Source of the DNA: Candidatus Tisiphia endosymbiont of Beris chalybata
GTDB lineage: Bacteria > Pseudomonadota > Alphaproteobacteria > Rickettsiales > Rickettsiaceae
Length of the DNA stretch: 64,000 nt
Reading direction: 5' to 3'
NCBI RefSeq assembly: GCF_964026555.1
Contig: NZ_OZ032159.1
Location: 558,001-622,000, forward strand
Positions within the stretch are counted from its first letter, which is position 1. Each line of letters begins with the position of its first letter. The position numbers and the translations under genes were made by a program. Below, piece by piece: positions 1 through 8,338 of the stretch. A model generated the notes under the pieces. It made no database searches. It saw only the letters and a list, made by a program, of their open reading frames with translations, and was not told the DNA's origin.

Positions 1-94
1 CTTTATAAAACTTGGGTTCCTTGGCTATGTCCTCTTTTTGGTTAGTAAGTTCTAGAATACCACCCTTTATACATCCTTCAAATTTAAAAGTCAT
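1..94 (-). CDS. 5' part of an unidentified gene, cut by the window edge
   Basis: An ATG at 92-94 is preceded by a good ribosome binding site (AGGAAGG, about 4 bases upstream) and the frame stays open to the window edge. The first residues read MTFKFEGCIKGGILELTNQK. I do not recognise the family from 31 residues. It is transcribed away from rmuC, on the same strand, so it could be the next gene of that run. Confidence 0.45.
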   Translation of the reverse strand, partial: MTFKFEGCIKGGILELTNQKEDIAKEPKFYK

Positions 95-194
95 CTTACC
101 TTCCTAATTAATAAATATTTTATTTAGCTAATTTTAGCTTAGCATAGTTTACCACAACATCCTATCTAAAAGCATCAAATTTCCTTCCTAGAAC

Positions 195-1532
195 CTAAAG
201 CTCTTCAATTTTATTTAATGGATCTATTGCTTCAACATCTATAATTTCAGACTTTGAAGAAACCAGTTGATAGCGTTCAAGAGGATTTTGGATAGTCTTC
301 TTACCTATATCTACCCCTAATTTTTGTATATTCTTAGCTCTACTTAAAAAGTTTCTATTAAATGAAGCAGCAAACTTGTCATAATTACTTACTATATGCT
401 GAATATTATTGCCAAGCTTTTGCGAGTAATCCGCCAGTGAAGAGATAGCAGTTAATAATTTCCTTACTTCTTCTATAATCATCTTATGGTTTTCTGAACG
501 CCTATAATCAGAAATTTGGAATTTAGCAAATGATAACATATTCATTAAACCACTAGGCCCTACTGGAAAAATATTATTTCCCCAGGCTTTTTGTAAGAAG
601 GTGCCATCAGCTCCTAAAATCTTCTCAATCGCTTGTTCAGTAGGGACAAACATCAATGTCACTATATTAGCAAAATCTTCTTTTTTGTCTTGTAAATTAG
701 CTAAAATATTTTCTGCATAATCTTTACTATTTAAATTCTTAAGATGGTTATTCATGGTTTTACTAAGATTTCCTTTATCTTGCTGCTTCTCTACTAAAAA
801 TTTAGAAGCCTTGGCATCAATAACCATCAAATTACCCGCAGGTAAAAAAATTACTGCGTCAGGTCTAAGTTTTAAGTTATCTATAGTTGTTACAGAATAT
901 TGGATAATAAAATCTAGATTAGGTTGCAGGCCAGAGGATTTTAAAATATTTTCTAGGGTAATTTCTGCGAGCAAACCCGCTCCGGAGGGAGAAAGAAGGG
1001 ATTGTTTGATAATATCTACCGTACCTTTCGATTGTTCAATATCTCTACTAAGCGCCCCTACTATATTAATTAATCGCTCAAATTCACTATTAAATTTATT
1101 AGCAGAGACTGATATATTTTTTTCAGATAACTCTCTAGTCTCTTGGTTCTCTCTCTTATGGATTTCTATTAGTTGTTTCGACAGATCATTGCCTAACTCA
1201 AATAAAGTATTTTTGGCTGCCATGTGTGATTCTTGTCTAATTTTTTCTGAATCCTCTATCACGTGTTTTTGATATTCTATCTTGCTAGATAATTGTTCAA
1301 CTTTTTGTATATAAGTAATTTTTTCTTGCTCCAGGCGTTGATTTTGTTGAGTTACTTCTAAATAACTATTTGATAAGAAATTTAATTCAGTTTGTATTTT
1401 AACAGTCTTATAATAAAAATATGCCGTTACAAACAATAATCCAATTCCAATAATAATAGATGGCACTATAATATATAACATTTCACTAATTATTTTTACA
1501 GAATAGACTTCTTGCCAAACTAAACTCCGCAT
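195..1532 (-). CDS. rmuC: DNA recombination protein RmuC
   Basis: RmuC is an inner-membrane-anchored protein with a PD-(D/E)XK nuclease-like fold that limits DNA rearrangement at inverted repeats in E. coli. This 445-residue protein shows the usual order: one membrane segment near residues 18-42, a long coiled coil to about residue 170, then the RmuC domain (about 180-395) with the motifs VIFLPAGNLMVIDAKAS and VTLMFVPTEQAIEKIL. The start codon is 8 bases after the dut stop, and AGGAT lies within that junction, so translation is probably coupled to dut. An internal start nearer the membrane segment (MLYIIVPSI) is possible. An anti-inversion protein is notable in a genome this rich in inverted repeats. 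Confidence 0.92.
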   Translation of the reverse strand: MRSLVWQEVYSVKIISEMLYIIVPSIIIGIGLLFVTAYFYYKTVKIQTELNFLSNSYLEVTQQNQRLEQEKITYIQKVEQLSSKIEYQKHVIEDSEKIRQESHMAAKNTLFELGNDLSKQLIEIHKRENQETRELSEKNISVSANKFNSEFERLINIVGALSRDIEQSKGTVDIIKQSLLSPSGAGLLAEITLENILKSSGLQPNLDFIIQYSVTTIDNLKLRPDAVIFLPAGNLMVIDAKASKFLVEKQQDKGNLSKTMNNHLKNLNSKDYAENILANLQDKKEDFANIVTLMFVPTEQAIEKILGADGTFLQKAWGNNIFPVGPSGLMNMLSFAKFQISDYRRSENHKMIIEEVRKLLTAISSLADYSQKLGNNIQHIVSNYDKFAASFNRNFLSRAKNIQKLGVDIGKKTIQNPLERYQLVSSKSEIIDVEAIDPLNKIEEL

Positions 1533-1540
1533 TCTATATC

Positions 1541-1990
1541 CTATCCAAATTTACCAGTGGAACCAAAACCACCAGCGCCTCTAGAGGTTTCAGATAGGAT
1601 CGCTACTTCCTCCCATAATATTTGTTCATATCTAGCAATAATCATTTGGGCTATTTTCATACCCCGCATAATTATAAAATCCTTAGGGAAGTGGTTAATC
1701 AGAATTACTTTTATTTCCCCTCGGTAATCAGCGTCAATTGTCCCAGGAGAATTTAGTACCGTTACCCCATGGTTCAGTGCTAAACCTGATCTTGGTCTTA
1801 TTTGTGCTTCTAAATAGGAAGGTAGCGCTATACAAATTCCAGTAGGCACCAATTGCACTTTATTTGGTTGAATAATTATTGGTTCAATATTGGCTGCAAT
1901 TAGGTCTATACCACTACTATGCTCTGTAGCATATATAGGTAAAATGTCTACTGAATGTTCTAGTTTTTTAATATTAACTTTAATTTTCAT
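1541..1990 (-). CDS. dut: dUTP diphosphatase
   Basis: This trimeric enzyme hydrolyses dUTP to dUMP, keeping uracil out of DNA and supplying the dTMP precursor. All five dUTPase motifs are present: SSGIDLIA (25-32), RPRSGLAL (65-72), [13 protein letters not shown] (83-95) with the catalytic Asp, RGMKIAQMI (109-117), and the glycine-rich C-terminal arm [10 protein letters not shown] (137-146). At 149 residues it has the normal length. It lies between the SPOR-domain gene (43 bases upstream) and rmuC (8 bases downstream) on the same strand. Confidence 0.97.
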   Translation of the reverse strand: MKIKVNIKKLEHSVDILPIYATEHSSGIDLIAANIEPIIIQPNKVQLVPTGICIALPSYLEAQIRPRSGLALNHGVTVLNSPGTIDADYRGEIKVILINHFPKDFIIMRGMKIAQMIIARYEQILWEEVAILSETSRGAGGFGSTGKFG

Positions 1991-2033
1991 AAATATTACT
2001 TTTCAAGGGTTAGGATGTTATTTTCAGATTCAA

Positions 2034-2843
2034 TCAACGATTAGTAATTAAACATTCTTGGTAATGATCTAATTTCTTACATATTGCTTTAGCCTGCGTT
2101 ATCTCTTCATAATTACCAGCCATAACTGCATAGAACAAATTGCCTTTCTCCGAACACATTTTTCGGACGAATAAAGGTATCTTATTAAATACTTTGGGGT
2201 ATTTTTTCTTTATCCTCTCCATTTCTTGATTTGCCACTGCTTCCGTCTTGACTGAGGCTAACTGAATTTTATAATAATTTAGTTTTTTCTTATTTAATAA
2301 TTGTTTGCCACTAATTATCTCGCGTTTTTCTGTAACTTTCACAATATTTAAGCCTGCTTTAGGTGGATTAGGCTGATTAACATTTGCTATGTATACTTCT
2401 CTACCTACTAAATTTTTTTCTTGTGTACTACTCTTGGGGGTTATGCCCTGTCCTATCCCTAACTTTACTTCTTCTTTCACATCCAGGGGATTATTAACAG
2501 TTTTATCTGTATTCTCTATCTCCGATATAATATTATCTATTGACTCAATTTCGTTATTGCTAGGAGTTTTAACAGAATTAATATTTAATGGCTTTTCTGG
2601 TTCAGGCTGCAGGATAATTTGTTTTCCTATCTTTTTTTTCTGTAAATTTTCATAAATCGTATTTTGGGTATTAGCGATTATTGTCCCGCCGCTTTGTTCC
2701 GGTTTAACCTTAGTAGGCGAGGGATCTGGGTAGATAATTATTATTTCTCTTTCCTCTACTAAATAATAATGATAAACCCAATAAAACATACCAAAAATTA
2801 TGGAAAGAAAAATACTAATTTGAAATACCAATCTTTTACTCAT
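2034..2843 (-). CDS. SPOR-domain membrane protein
   Basis: A 269-residue protein with an N-terminal membrane anchor (residues about 6-28), a low-complexity linker rich in Asn, Pro and Lys, and a C-terminal SPOR domain (about 190-269) beginning YYKIQLASVKTEAVANQEM. SPOR domains bind septal peptidoglycan stripped of stem peptides and bring proteins to the division site (established for FtsN, DedD, DamX). A periplasmic role in division fits its place downstream of ftsK and zapA in one minus-strand run; the gap to the sulfatase gene upstream is 12 bases. The exact orthologue is not clear. Confidence 0.85.
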   Translation of the reverse strand: MSKRLVFQISIFLSIIFGMFYWVYHYYLVEEREIIIIYPDPSPTKVKPEQSGGTIIANTQNTIYENLQKKKIGKQIILQPEPEKPLNINSVKTPSNNEIESIDNIISEIENTDKTVNNPLDVKEEVKLGIGQGITPKSSTQEKNLVGREVYIANVNQPNPPKAGLNIVKVTEKREIISGKQLLNKKKLNYYKIQLASVKTEAVANQEMERIKKKYPKVFNKIPLFVRKMCSEKGNLFYAVMAGNYEEITQAKAICKKLDHYQECLITNR

Positions 2844-2855
2844 ATGTATATATGA

Positions 2856-4841
2856 TTATTCTCTCATGTCACCCTTGATATATAAGTTATAAGCAATTTG
2901 ATAAAAACTTATAGCTTCCTCTACCAAACTTGTAATATTGTCTACTTTCACTCTATCTTTTCCAGTTAGTTTATAGGTAATAGTTTTAGTTTTTGGACCT
3001 AATATTACTAAATGATCATCTTTCATAAAACCAAGTAATTGATAAGTACTGATAAACGCTCGGTTAGGAGGAGAATTTAATATATCCTGCCCGAAGAATT
3101 TACTATTATAAGAAAAATTTAACAATCCAAAAATAGTAGGAGCGATATCAATTTGGCTTGCTAACTTATCAACTATTTGGGGTGTTAATATACCAGGCGC
3201 ATATATTAGTAATGGGATATGATATTTATTAATCGGAAGATCCGTTTTCCCAGCACTTGAGGCACAGTGATCAGCAGTAATAACAAAAAGAGTATTCTCA
3301 AACCAAGGCCGGGTCTTGGCGCTGTCAAGAAATCTACCAATTGCATAGTCAGTATATTTTACAGCTGCACTGCGTCCGCTCCCAGATGGTAAGTTAATCC
3401 TGTCTTTAGGAAAAGTATAAGGACGATGATTAGAAGTAGTCATGATCAAGGAAAAAAAAGCTTTCCCTTCTTGGTAATTTTGATCAGCTATCTCTAAAGA
3501 TTTGTTTAATATATCTTCATCTGCTACCCCCCAAATATTGGAGAAACTTATCTCCTCGGGCTTGAGACTATTTCTATCCACTATATTATAACCATTACCT
3601 TGAAAATAGTCTTGTAAATTATCAAAATAACTATAACCCCCAAAAATGAAATTAATATTATACCCACGCTGCTTAAAGATCGTAGCAATATTAAATAATG
3701 ATTGATTATTTGGCCTACGTATAATGGAAGAACCAGGAGTAGGAGGAACCGATAAGGTAATAGCCTCTAAGCCACGTACTGTTCTGGTCCCTACCGCATA
3801 TATATTGGTAAAAAATATGCTTTCTCCCGCTAATTTATCTAAATTTGGAGTAATATTTTGCTTATTTCCAAATTGCCCCATAAACTCGCTACTCAAGCTC
3901 TCGACAGTAATAACAATAATATTATATTTTTTTATATAATCCTCTGATACGAATTTGCATGCATCGTTACTTGTCGCTCGCCTATTATCTATAGGCTTCG
4001 CTCCATCGCGCCTAGCAACAAAATTATCTGAGAAGATTATATTAGGAGAATTGGTAGTAATTCTGCGATTGATAGTAGAATTATCCAGGTACTGTGTTGC
4101 TTCCGTTGCTAAACTGGTTCGCACAATATTTAAGGCTTTCTGGTTATCAAGTACTGGAAAAAAACTATTATAATCCAAACTATTATGATAAAAAGCCGAG
4201 AAGAATTCATAATAACCATTTTTTCCTAATTCTAACGCATATTTATTAACACTGAAATTAATTTTATTAGGGTTATATAAATTAAAAGCCAGGAGAGCTA
4301 GTATTAATGAGGTAAGAGCGCTATAAATATTATTTCGTTTTTGTATACTGTTTAATTGCTTGATTATATATTTTCTAGAGCACAAGCTAATAAATAAACT
4401 AATTAGTATAATAGATAATAATATTGGAATATAAGGAACCGATTCTCTGATAGTGCCAATAATCTCATGGGTATAGATTAAATAATCCACAGCAATAAAA
4501 TTAAATCTAGTGCCAAATTCATCCCAAAAAATTAGTTCGGCAATTGTGATAAAAATAAATAGAGTAATAATACTAAAATAGCTTGCAAAACCACAGAATA
4601 AATACAAAACTTTGTATTTACTTAAGAACTTATTGAATAAAATAGAGAGAATTAATATTATTGGCACAAAATAAAAGAGTGAAATCAAATCATTCAATAT
4701 GCCAACAATAAAAATGGTAAATAAATCGGAATAGCTTATTACTTGTTCGAATAAAGCATATAAGCTCAATGAAGTACGAGTAATAAGCTGTAAAATGAGA
4801 TATACTCTCACTATGGGATAATTAAAAAATGATTTTAGCAT
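2856..4841 (-). CDS. LtaS-like membrane sulfatase / phosphoglycerol transferase
   Basis: This protein has about five hydrophobic N-terminal segments followed by an extracytoplasmic alkaline-phosphatase/sulfatase-fold domain of the LtaS/OpgB type, which moves phosphoglycerol-like groups onto glycans or lipids. Visible motifs are NIIVITVESLSSEFMGQFG (metal-site Glu), AVGTRTVRGLEAI (Thr nucleophile candidate) and FVITADHCAS (Asp-His metal ligands). An upstream ATG at 4940 would overlap ftsK by 80 bases; I prefer the ATG at 4841, 19 bases after the ftsK stop, because the first membrane segment then sits at the N-terminus. About 35 residues just before the catalytic core (FVARRDGAKPIDNRRATSND) are encoded by a palindromic element. 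The natural substrate is unknown. Confidence 0.82.
   Translation of the reverse strand: MLKSFFNYPIVRVYLILQLITRTSLSLYALFEQVISYSDLFTIFIVGILNDLISLFYFVPIILILSILFNKFLSKYKVLYLFCGFASYFSIITLFIFITIAELIFWDEFGTRFNFIAVDYLIYTHEIIGTIRESVPYIPILLSIILISLFISLCSRKYIIKQLNSIQKRNNIYSALTSLILALLAFNLYNPNKINFSVNKYALELGKNGYYEFFSAFYHNSLDYNSFFPVLDNQKALNIVRTSLATEATQYLDNSTINRRITTNSPNIIFSDNFVARRDGAKPIDNRRATSNDACKFVSEDYIKKYNIIVITVESLSSEFMGQFGNKQNITPNLDKLAGESIFFTNIYAVGTRTVRGLEAITLSVPPTPGSSIIRRPNNQSLFNIATIFKQRGYNINFIFGGYSYFDNLQDYFQGNGYNIVDRNSLKPEEISFSNIWGVADEDILNKSLEIADQNYQEGKAFFSLIMTTSNHRPYTFPKDRINLPSGSGRSAAVKYTDYAIGRFLDSAKTRPWFENTLFVITADHCASSAGKTDLPINKYHIPLLIYAPGILTPQIVDKLASQIDIAPTIFGLLNFSYNSKFFGQDILNSPPNRAFISTYQLLGFMKDDHLVILGPKTKTITYKLTGKDRVKVDNITSLVEEAISFYQIAYNLYIKGDMRE
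3935..4041. repeat. Palindromic element, family K, in frame inside the sulfatase gene
   Basis: A 107-bp imperfect palindrome with ends TATAATCCTCTGA and TCTGAGAAGATTATA. The core (TAGGCGCGATGGAGCGAAGCC on the coding strand, with small variations) recurs at 23120-23233, 38311-38417, 51528-51610 and in a split copy near 44952-45110. The frame is kept, adding about 35 residues without a stop. This behaves like the Rickettsia palindromic elements known to insert in genes. Confidence 0.85.
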
Positions 4842-4860
4842 TGGATAAGGTTCTCTTAAT

Positions 4861-7092
4861 CTAGTTTTCTGGTAATAATATTTCTCTCTTCCCAGCGTGG
4901 TTTGGAGGAGATATAACCCCTCTTTGCTCCATTTTTTCAATTATAATTGCAGCATTATTATAACCAATATTTAAACATCTTTGTATATAGCTAATTGTTG
5001 CTTTCCGTTCTTTTTGTACTATTTGTAAAGCCATTTTATAATGTTCTTCACGTCGTCTTTCAACCTCGCTCTCAGTATTTTCTAGTTTTTCTTCATCTTC
5101 TTCTACTTGTTGAGTTACTGCTGAAATATAGTCTGGCGTTCCAGTAGATCTTAGATATTCAGTAATTTTTTCTACCTCTTGATCATCAACAAATGGGCCA
5201 TGCACTCTACTAATTTTTGCAGCATTCCCCATATATAACATATCTCCCATCCCAAGTAGCTGCTCAGAACCTTGCTCACCTAAAATAGTCCTACTATCAA
5301 TTTTGGAAGTGACTTTAAAACTTATCCTACTTGGAAAATTTGCTTTTATTACCCCAGTAATTACATCAACCGAAGGTCGTTGAGTGGCCATGATAATATG
5401 AATACCAGCCGCCCGTGCCATTTGAGCAAGACGTTGTATTGATAATTCTATATCCTTCCCAGCGACCAGCATTAGATCCGCCATTTCATCAACAATTACC
5501 ACTATAAACGGTAATTTTTGCATATTTATTTCAATTGTTTCATAAATTGGTTTTCCAGTATCGGGATCAAATCCTGTTTGGATAGTGCGCTCAATAGGCT
5601 TGCCTTCCTTAATTGCTTCTGAGATTTTACTGTTATAGCCGGCAATATTTCTAACTCCAATATTTGACATTGCTCGATAGCGGTTTTCCATCTCTTTGAC
5701 TGCCCATTTCAGCGCTACCACCGCCTTAGTAGCTTCAGTAACTACGGGAGTTAAGAGATGAGGTATGCCATCATAAGCAGATAATTCTAACATCTTAGGG
5801 TCTATCATTATTAAACGACACTCTTCCGGGGTATATCGGTAAAGTAATGATATTATCATAGTATTAATTGCTACTGACTTACCCGAGCCGGTGGTACCTG
5901 CCACTAATAAATGGGGCATTTTTGCCAGATCAGCAATAAAAGGTTTACCTGCTAGGTCCTTACCTAAAATTAGAGGTAACATAATATGATTATCTTGATA
6001 TTCAGAGGTCTCGATTAATTCTCTCAAGCAGAAGAAAGCTCTTTGCTTATTGGGTAATTCTATCCCTAATACATTCCGCCCAGGTATTACCGCTATTCTT
6101 GTTGAGATTGCTGATAAAGATCTAGCAATATCCTCAGATAAGCCAATTACTCTAGATGATTTGGTACCAGCAGCCGGTTCAAATTCATATAATGTCACCA
6201 CAGGACCTTGACTAATATTGATAATTTGCCCTTTCACTCCAAAATCTCCCAAAACCGTAAGTAATATTTGAGAATTTTGCTGTAACTCTTCAGCGCTTTC
6301 CATCTTGATATTTTGGATATTAGCGGGTTTTAATAATTCCACTGGCGGTAAATTAGAGGTAAACTCTGTCTCTTTAGGGTAAGAAGATTGTTTAACGAAA
6401 GAAGGATTTATGTCAATATTATTATTAATTGATATTGATCGATCAGGGGTGATAGTCTCCTGGCTAATAGCAGAAGCTTTGCTGATTAACGTGTGATGAT
6501 TCGAAGGAGAATTTGGCGATAATACTACTGGTGGCCCTGAAGAAGAGCCAATATTAAGAGCTGATATTAATTGCCTTATTCTTGCTAGGTTTTTCCATAG
6601 ACTTAAAAAAGGTACTTCTATTAATAAAAATAAGAAAATACAGGTAGTCAGGAATAATAAATAAGGAATTCGGTAATCTAGCTGAATAATTAAGGGATAG
6701 ATAAGAGTACCAATTGTTCCACCTGCACCCGCTGGTAAAGAATTGGTTTTTATCTTAGCACACAGAATAGATAAGGAAATAATGCATATTATCATTAGCA
6801 TTATCCTGACACTGAGCCATTTTTTCTGCAAACGCCATAGGCTTAAGGACCAGAAAATACAACATAAGGGGAGCAAAAAGGAGGACAAACCAAAAATTTG
6901 GTAAAAAATATCTGCAATGTAAGACCCAAAATAACCTAGTAAATTACTAGGAAATTTATCAGTGACAGAATTAAATGAAGGATCTTCTGGGTTATAAGTT
7001 ACTAATAATAAGGAAAGGAAGCACCCAAACAATATTAAAATAATAGATTGAAGTCTATTATTAGTCAGGATTTTATTTATATAATATAACAC
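4861..7092 (-). CDS. ftsK: DNA translocase FtsK
   Basis: FtsK pumps DNA through the closing septum and helps XerCD resolve chromosome dimers. The 743-residue protein has four membrane segments (about 15-165), a short linker (about 170-260) and the motor: alpha/beta domains with Walker A GTTGSGKS (399-406) and Walker [13 protein letters not shown] (near 540). A C-terminal gamma winged helix (about 670-743, [19 protein letters not shown]) would read KOPS-like sites. The start is GTG at 7090-7092; no other start precedes the first membrane segment. The 3' end of 6S RNA lies just two bases upstream, so ftsK has almost no separate leader. xerC is also in this window at 15.5 kb. Confidence 0.96.
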   Translation of the reverse strand: MLYYINKILTNNRLQSIILILFGCFLSLLLVTYNPEDPSFNSVTDKFPSNLLGYFGSYIADIFYQIFGLSSFLLPLCCIFWSLSLWRLQKKWLSVRIMLMIICIISLSILCAKIKTNSLPAGAGGTIGTLIYPLIIQLDYRIPYLLFLTTCIFLFLLIEVPFLSLWKNLARIRQLISALNIGSSSGPPVVLSPNSPSNHHTLISKASAISQETITPDRSISINNNIDINPSFVKQSSYPKETEFTSNLPPVELLKPANIQNIKMESAEELQQNSQILLTVLGDFGVKGQIINISQGPVVTLYEFEPAAGTKSSRVIGLSEDIARSLSAISTRIAVIPGRNVLGIELPNKQRAFFCLRELIETSEYQDNHIMLPLILGKDLAGKPFIADLAKMPHLLVAGTTGSGKSVAINTMIISLLYRYTPEECRLIMIDPKMLELSAYDGIPHLLTPVVTEATKAVVALKWAVKEMENRYRAMSNIGVRNIAGYNSKISEAIKEGKPIERTIQTGFDPDTGKPIYETIEINMQKLPFIVVIVDEMADLMLVAGKDIELSIQRLAQMARAAGIHIIMATQRPSVDVITGVIKANFPSRISFKVTSKIDSRTILGEQGSEQLLGMGDMLYMGNAAKISRVHGPFVDDQEVEKITEYLRSTGTPDYISAVTQQVEEDEEKLENTESEVERRREEHYKMALQIVQKERKATISYIQRCLNIGYNNAAIIIEKMEQRGVISPPNHAGKREILLPEN

Positions 7093-7093
7093 T

Positions 7094-7265
7094 GGAATCT
7101 GCCTAAAGATGAACCGCTATAGCCGTTGCTCAAGATCCTCAAAGAACTTGTATGTATAGGTGGATGCCGTATATCCGTATAATAGTCTCAGACAGGGACA
7201 GCTTCCTAATAATAAAAATTATCGTTCTGGGGTAAATACATTAAGCTCACATGCTAAGCAGCCCA
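7094..7265 (-). ncRNA. ssrS: 6S RNA (ssrS)
   Basis: 6S RNA binds sigma70 RNA polymerase by mimicking an open promoter. Read on the minus strand, the segment carries GTCCCTGTCTGAGACTATT (compare GUCCCCUGAGCCGAUAUUU in E. coli 6S), then CGGCATCCACC. Next comes a hairpin formed by CAAGTTC and GATCTTG. The 3' part AACGGCTATAGCGG-TTCATC ends GCAGATTCC, resembling the E. coli ending GGCGGCATCTCGGAGATTCC. CTGCTTA near the 5' end pairs with TAGGCAG near the 3' end to close the rod. The position directly downstream of zapA is the classic 6S location. Ends were judged from pairing only. Confidence 0.8.
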
Positions 7266-7284
7266 TTAAGTTATCAGGATCTTA

Positions 7285-7620
7285 TCATTTTCCTATCTTT
7301 TTTGCAAGATTTTCTAGATAGCTTGCTATAGTACTTAAAGTTTCTGCAAGTTGTTCTTCTTGTTTCAGGGGAATTTTATTACTACTAGCATTGGTAATTT
7401 GATTATTTAAACTTTGTGCTTCCTCCTCCAGGCTGAGCGCTGCCATTACCAATAATAGTTCAAAGGAGGCGGAGAGATTAGCTTTTTTTATCTGCACTAT
7501 CCTTTCATTTAATTTTATTCCCAGAATAGTCAATTCTTGTTCTGATCCCTCATTACATGCTAGTTGAAAAGTTTTACTCCCTAAGGTGATAGTGACTAAT
7601 GACATCTGTTGTATACTCAT
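7285..7620 (-). CDS. zapA: Cell division protein ZapA
   Basis: ZapA is a small cytoplasmic protein that bundles FtsZ filaments. The 111 residues match the family in length and pattern: an N-terminal beta-rich head (VTITLGSKTFQLACNEGSE, LGIKLNERIVQIK), the conserved helix LLLVMAALSLEEEAQSLNN, then a coiled-coil tail. It lies directly upstream of 6S RNA and ftsK on the same strand, the arrangement common in proteobacteria. Confidence 0.9.
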   Translation of the reverse strand: MSIQQMSLVTITLGSKTFQLACNEGSEQELTILGIKLNERIVQIKKANLSASFELLLVMAALSLEEEAQSLNNQITNASSNKIPLKQEEQLAETLSTIASYLENLAKKIGK

Positions 7621-7666
7621 TTGCTTTCAAGAATTATTTTTCATTTTTCAAGGAGGCGCGTGCTCA

Positions 7667-7795
7667 TATAGCCAAAGTGATTTAGCTGGTGATACTTGAA
7701 TTTCAAGGTAAGGTTGCGCAGCGTATAGAGAATACGTGAGCAGCCTCGATCTTTAGGGCACGACGACGCCAATTCTTGAAGTTCACCGAGTATAT
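7667..7795. repeat. Chimeric palindromic element (family F left part, family E right part)
   Basis: The left part (TATAGCCAAAGTGATTTAGC onward) matches 34825-34949. The right part (GACGACGCCAATTCTTGAAG) matches the family E elements at 45117-45221 and 61347-61498. It looks like a recombinant of two palindrome families, upstream of zapA. Confidence 0.65.
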
Positions 7796-7811
7796 ATATA
7801 TTTGGGTGTAT

Positions 7812-7909
7812 TAATAGGCCTCTTTCGCAGCTCGCATCTCCAAGGCGATTTGAAAGAGAGGAGGCCCGCAAATTCCCTGGGAGATACGAGCTGCGAAAGA
7901 GGCCTATTA
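7812..7909. repeat. Short palindromic element, family A
   Basis: A 98-bp element with 28-base arms that pair with a single mismatch (AATAGGCCTCTTTCGCAGCT against its complement at 7889-7908). The inner AAATTCCCTG is the family A signature. A half family D end (TATGCAGGAAGTCTA) follows at 7950-7964. Confidence 0.8.
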
Positions 7910-7969
7910 CAGAAGCAACTTATTAGTTATATACTAGATCACTTATGCAGGAAGTCTAGTGTCAAGTGC

Positions 7970-8332
7970 TTACCCAGTAGAGGAGAGTAAGTGAAAAATT
8001 ACCGAAACTATTATTAACCCTAAAGTAGAAATAATAAGGAAGTGTTTTTTCCATTTATATTTAACAATTATTTGGTTATATTGATCGCGCAAAATAGTTT
8101 GTTTAGATGAGTTTTCTATTTGTTCTACCTCTTCTTCGTTTAGCGTTAAGGGTATCCTTAGATAATTTGAGTATAACTTAAGATACCCTTTGACATACAC
8201 TGCCGCTGGTATGAGCTCTAATTTGCCTTCTTCCAGAGCTATTAAATATTGTTTTTTAATTTTTAAATAAGCCGCTACTTCTTCGATAGTTTTACCAGAT
8301 TCTATTCGTGCATGTTTGAGAGGAGAAGTCAT
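7970..8332 (-). CDS. RodZ-like helix-turn-helix membrane protein, short form
   Basis: The 120 residues contain an HTH_25/Xre-type helix-turn-helix at the N-terminus (ARIESGKTIEEVAAYLKIKK, about 8-27, and on to about 65). One membrane segment lies near residues 95-115, leaving only about five residues outside. RodZ proteins link MreB to the wall machinery and usually have a large periplasmic domain after the membrane segment; it is absent here. The stop falls close to palindromic-element remnants, so the gene may have been shortened by them. It starts 6 bases after the gdh stop and is probably co-transcribed with it. Confidence 0.72.
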   Translation of the reverse strand: MTSPLKHARIESGKTIEEVAAYLKIKKQYLIALEEGKLELIPAAVYVKGYLKLYSNYLRIPLTLNEEEVEQIENSSKQTILRDQYNQIIVKYKWKKHFLIISTLGLIIVSVIFHLLSSTG

Positions 8333-8338
8333 AGTATA

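Noticed and set aside
7641..7990. Open frames on both strands in this interval
   Set aside because: They are made of the F/E and A palindromes, have no ribosome binding sites, and read into repeat arms.
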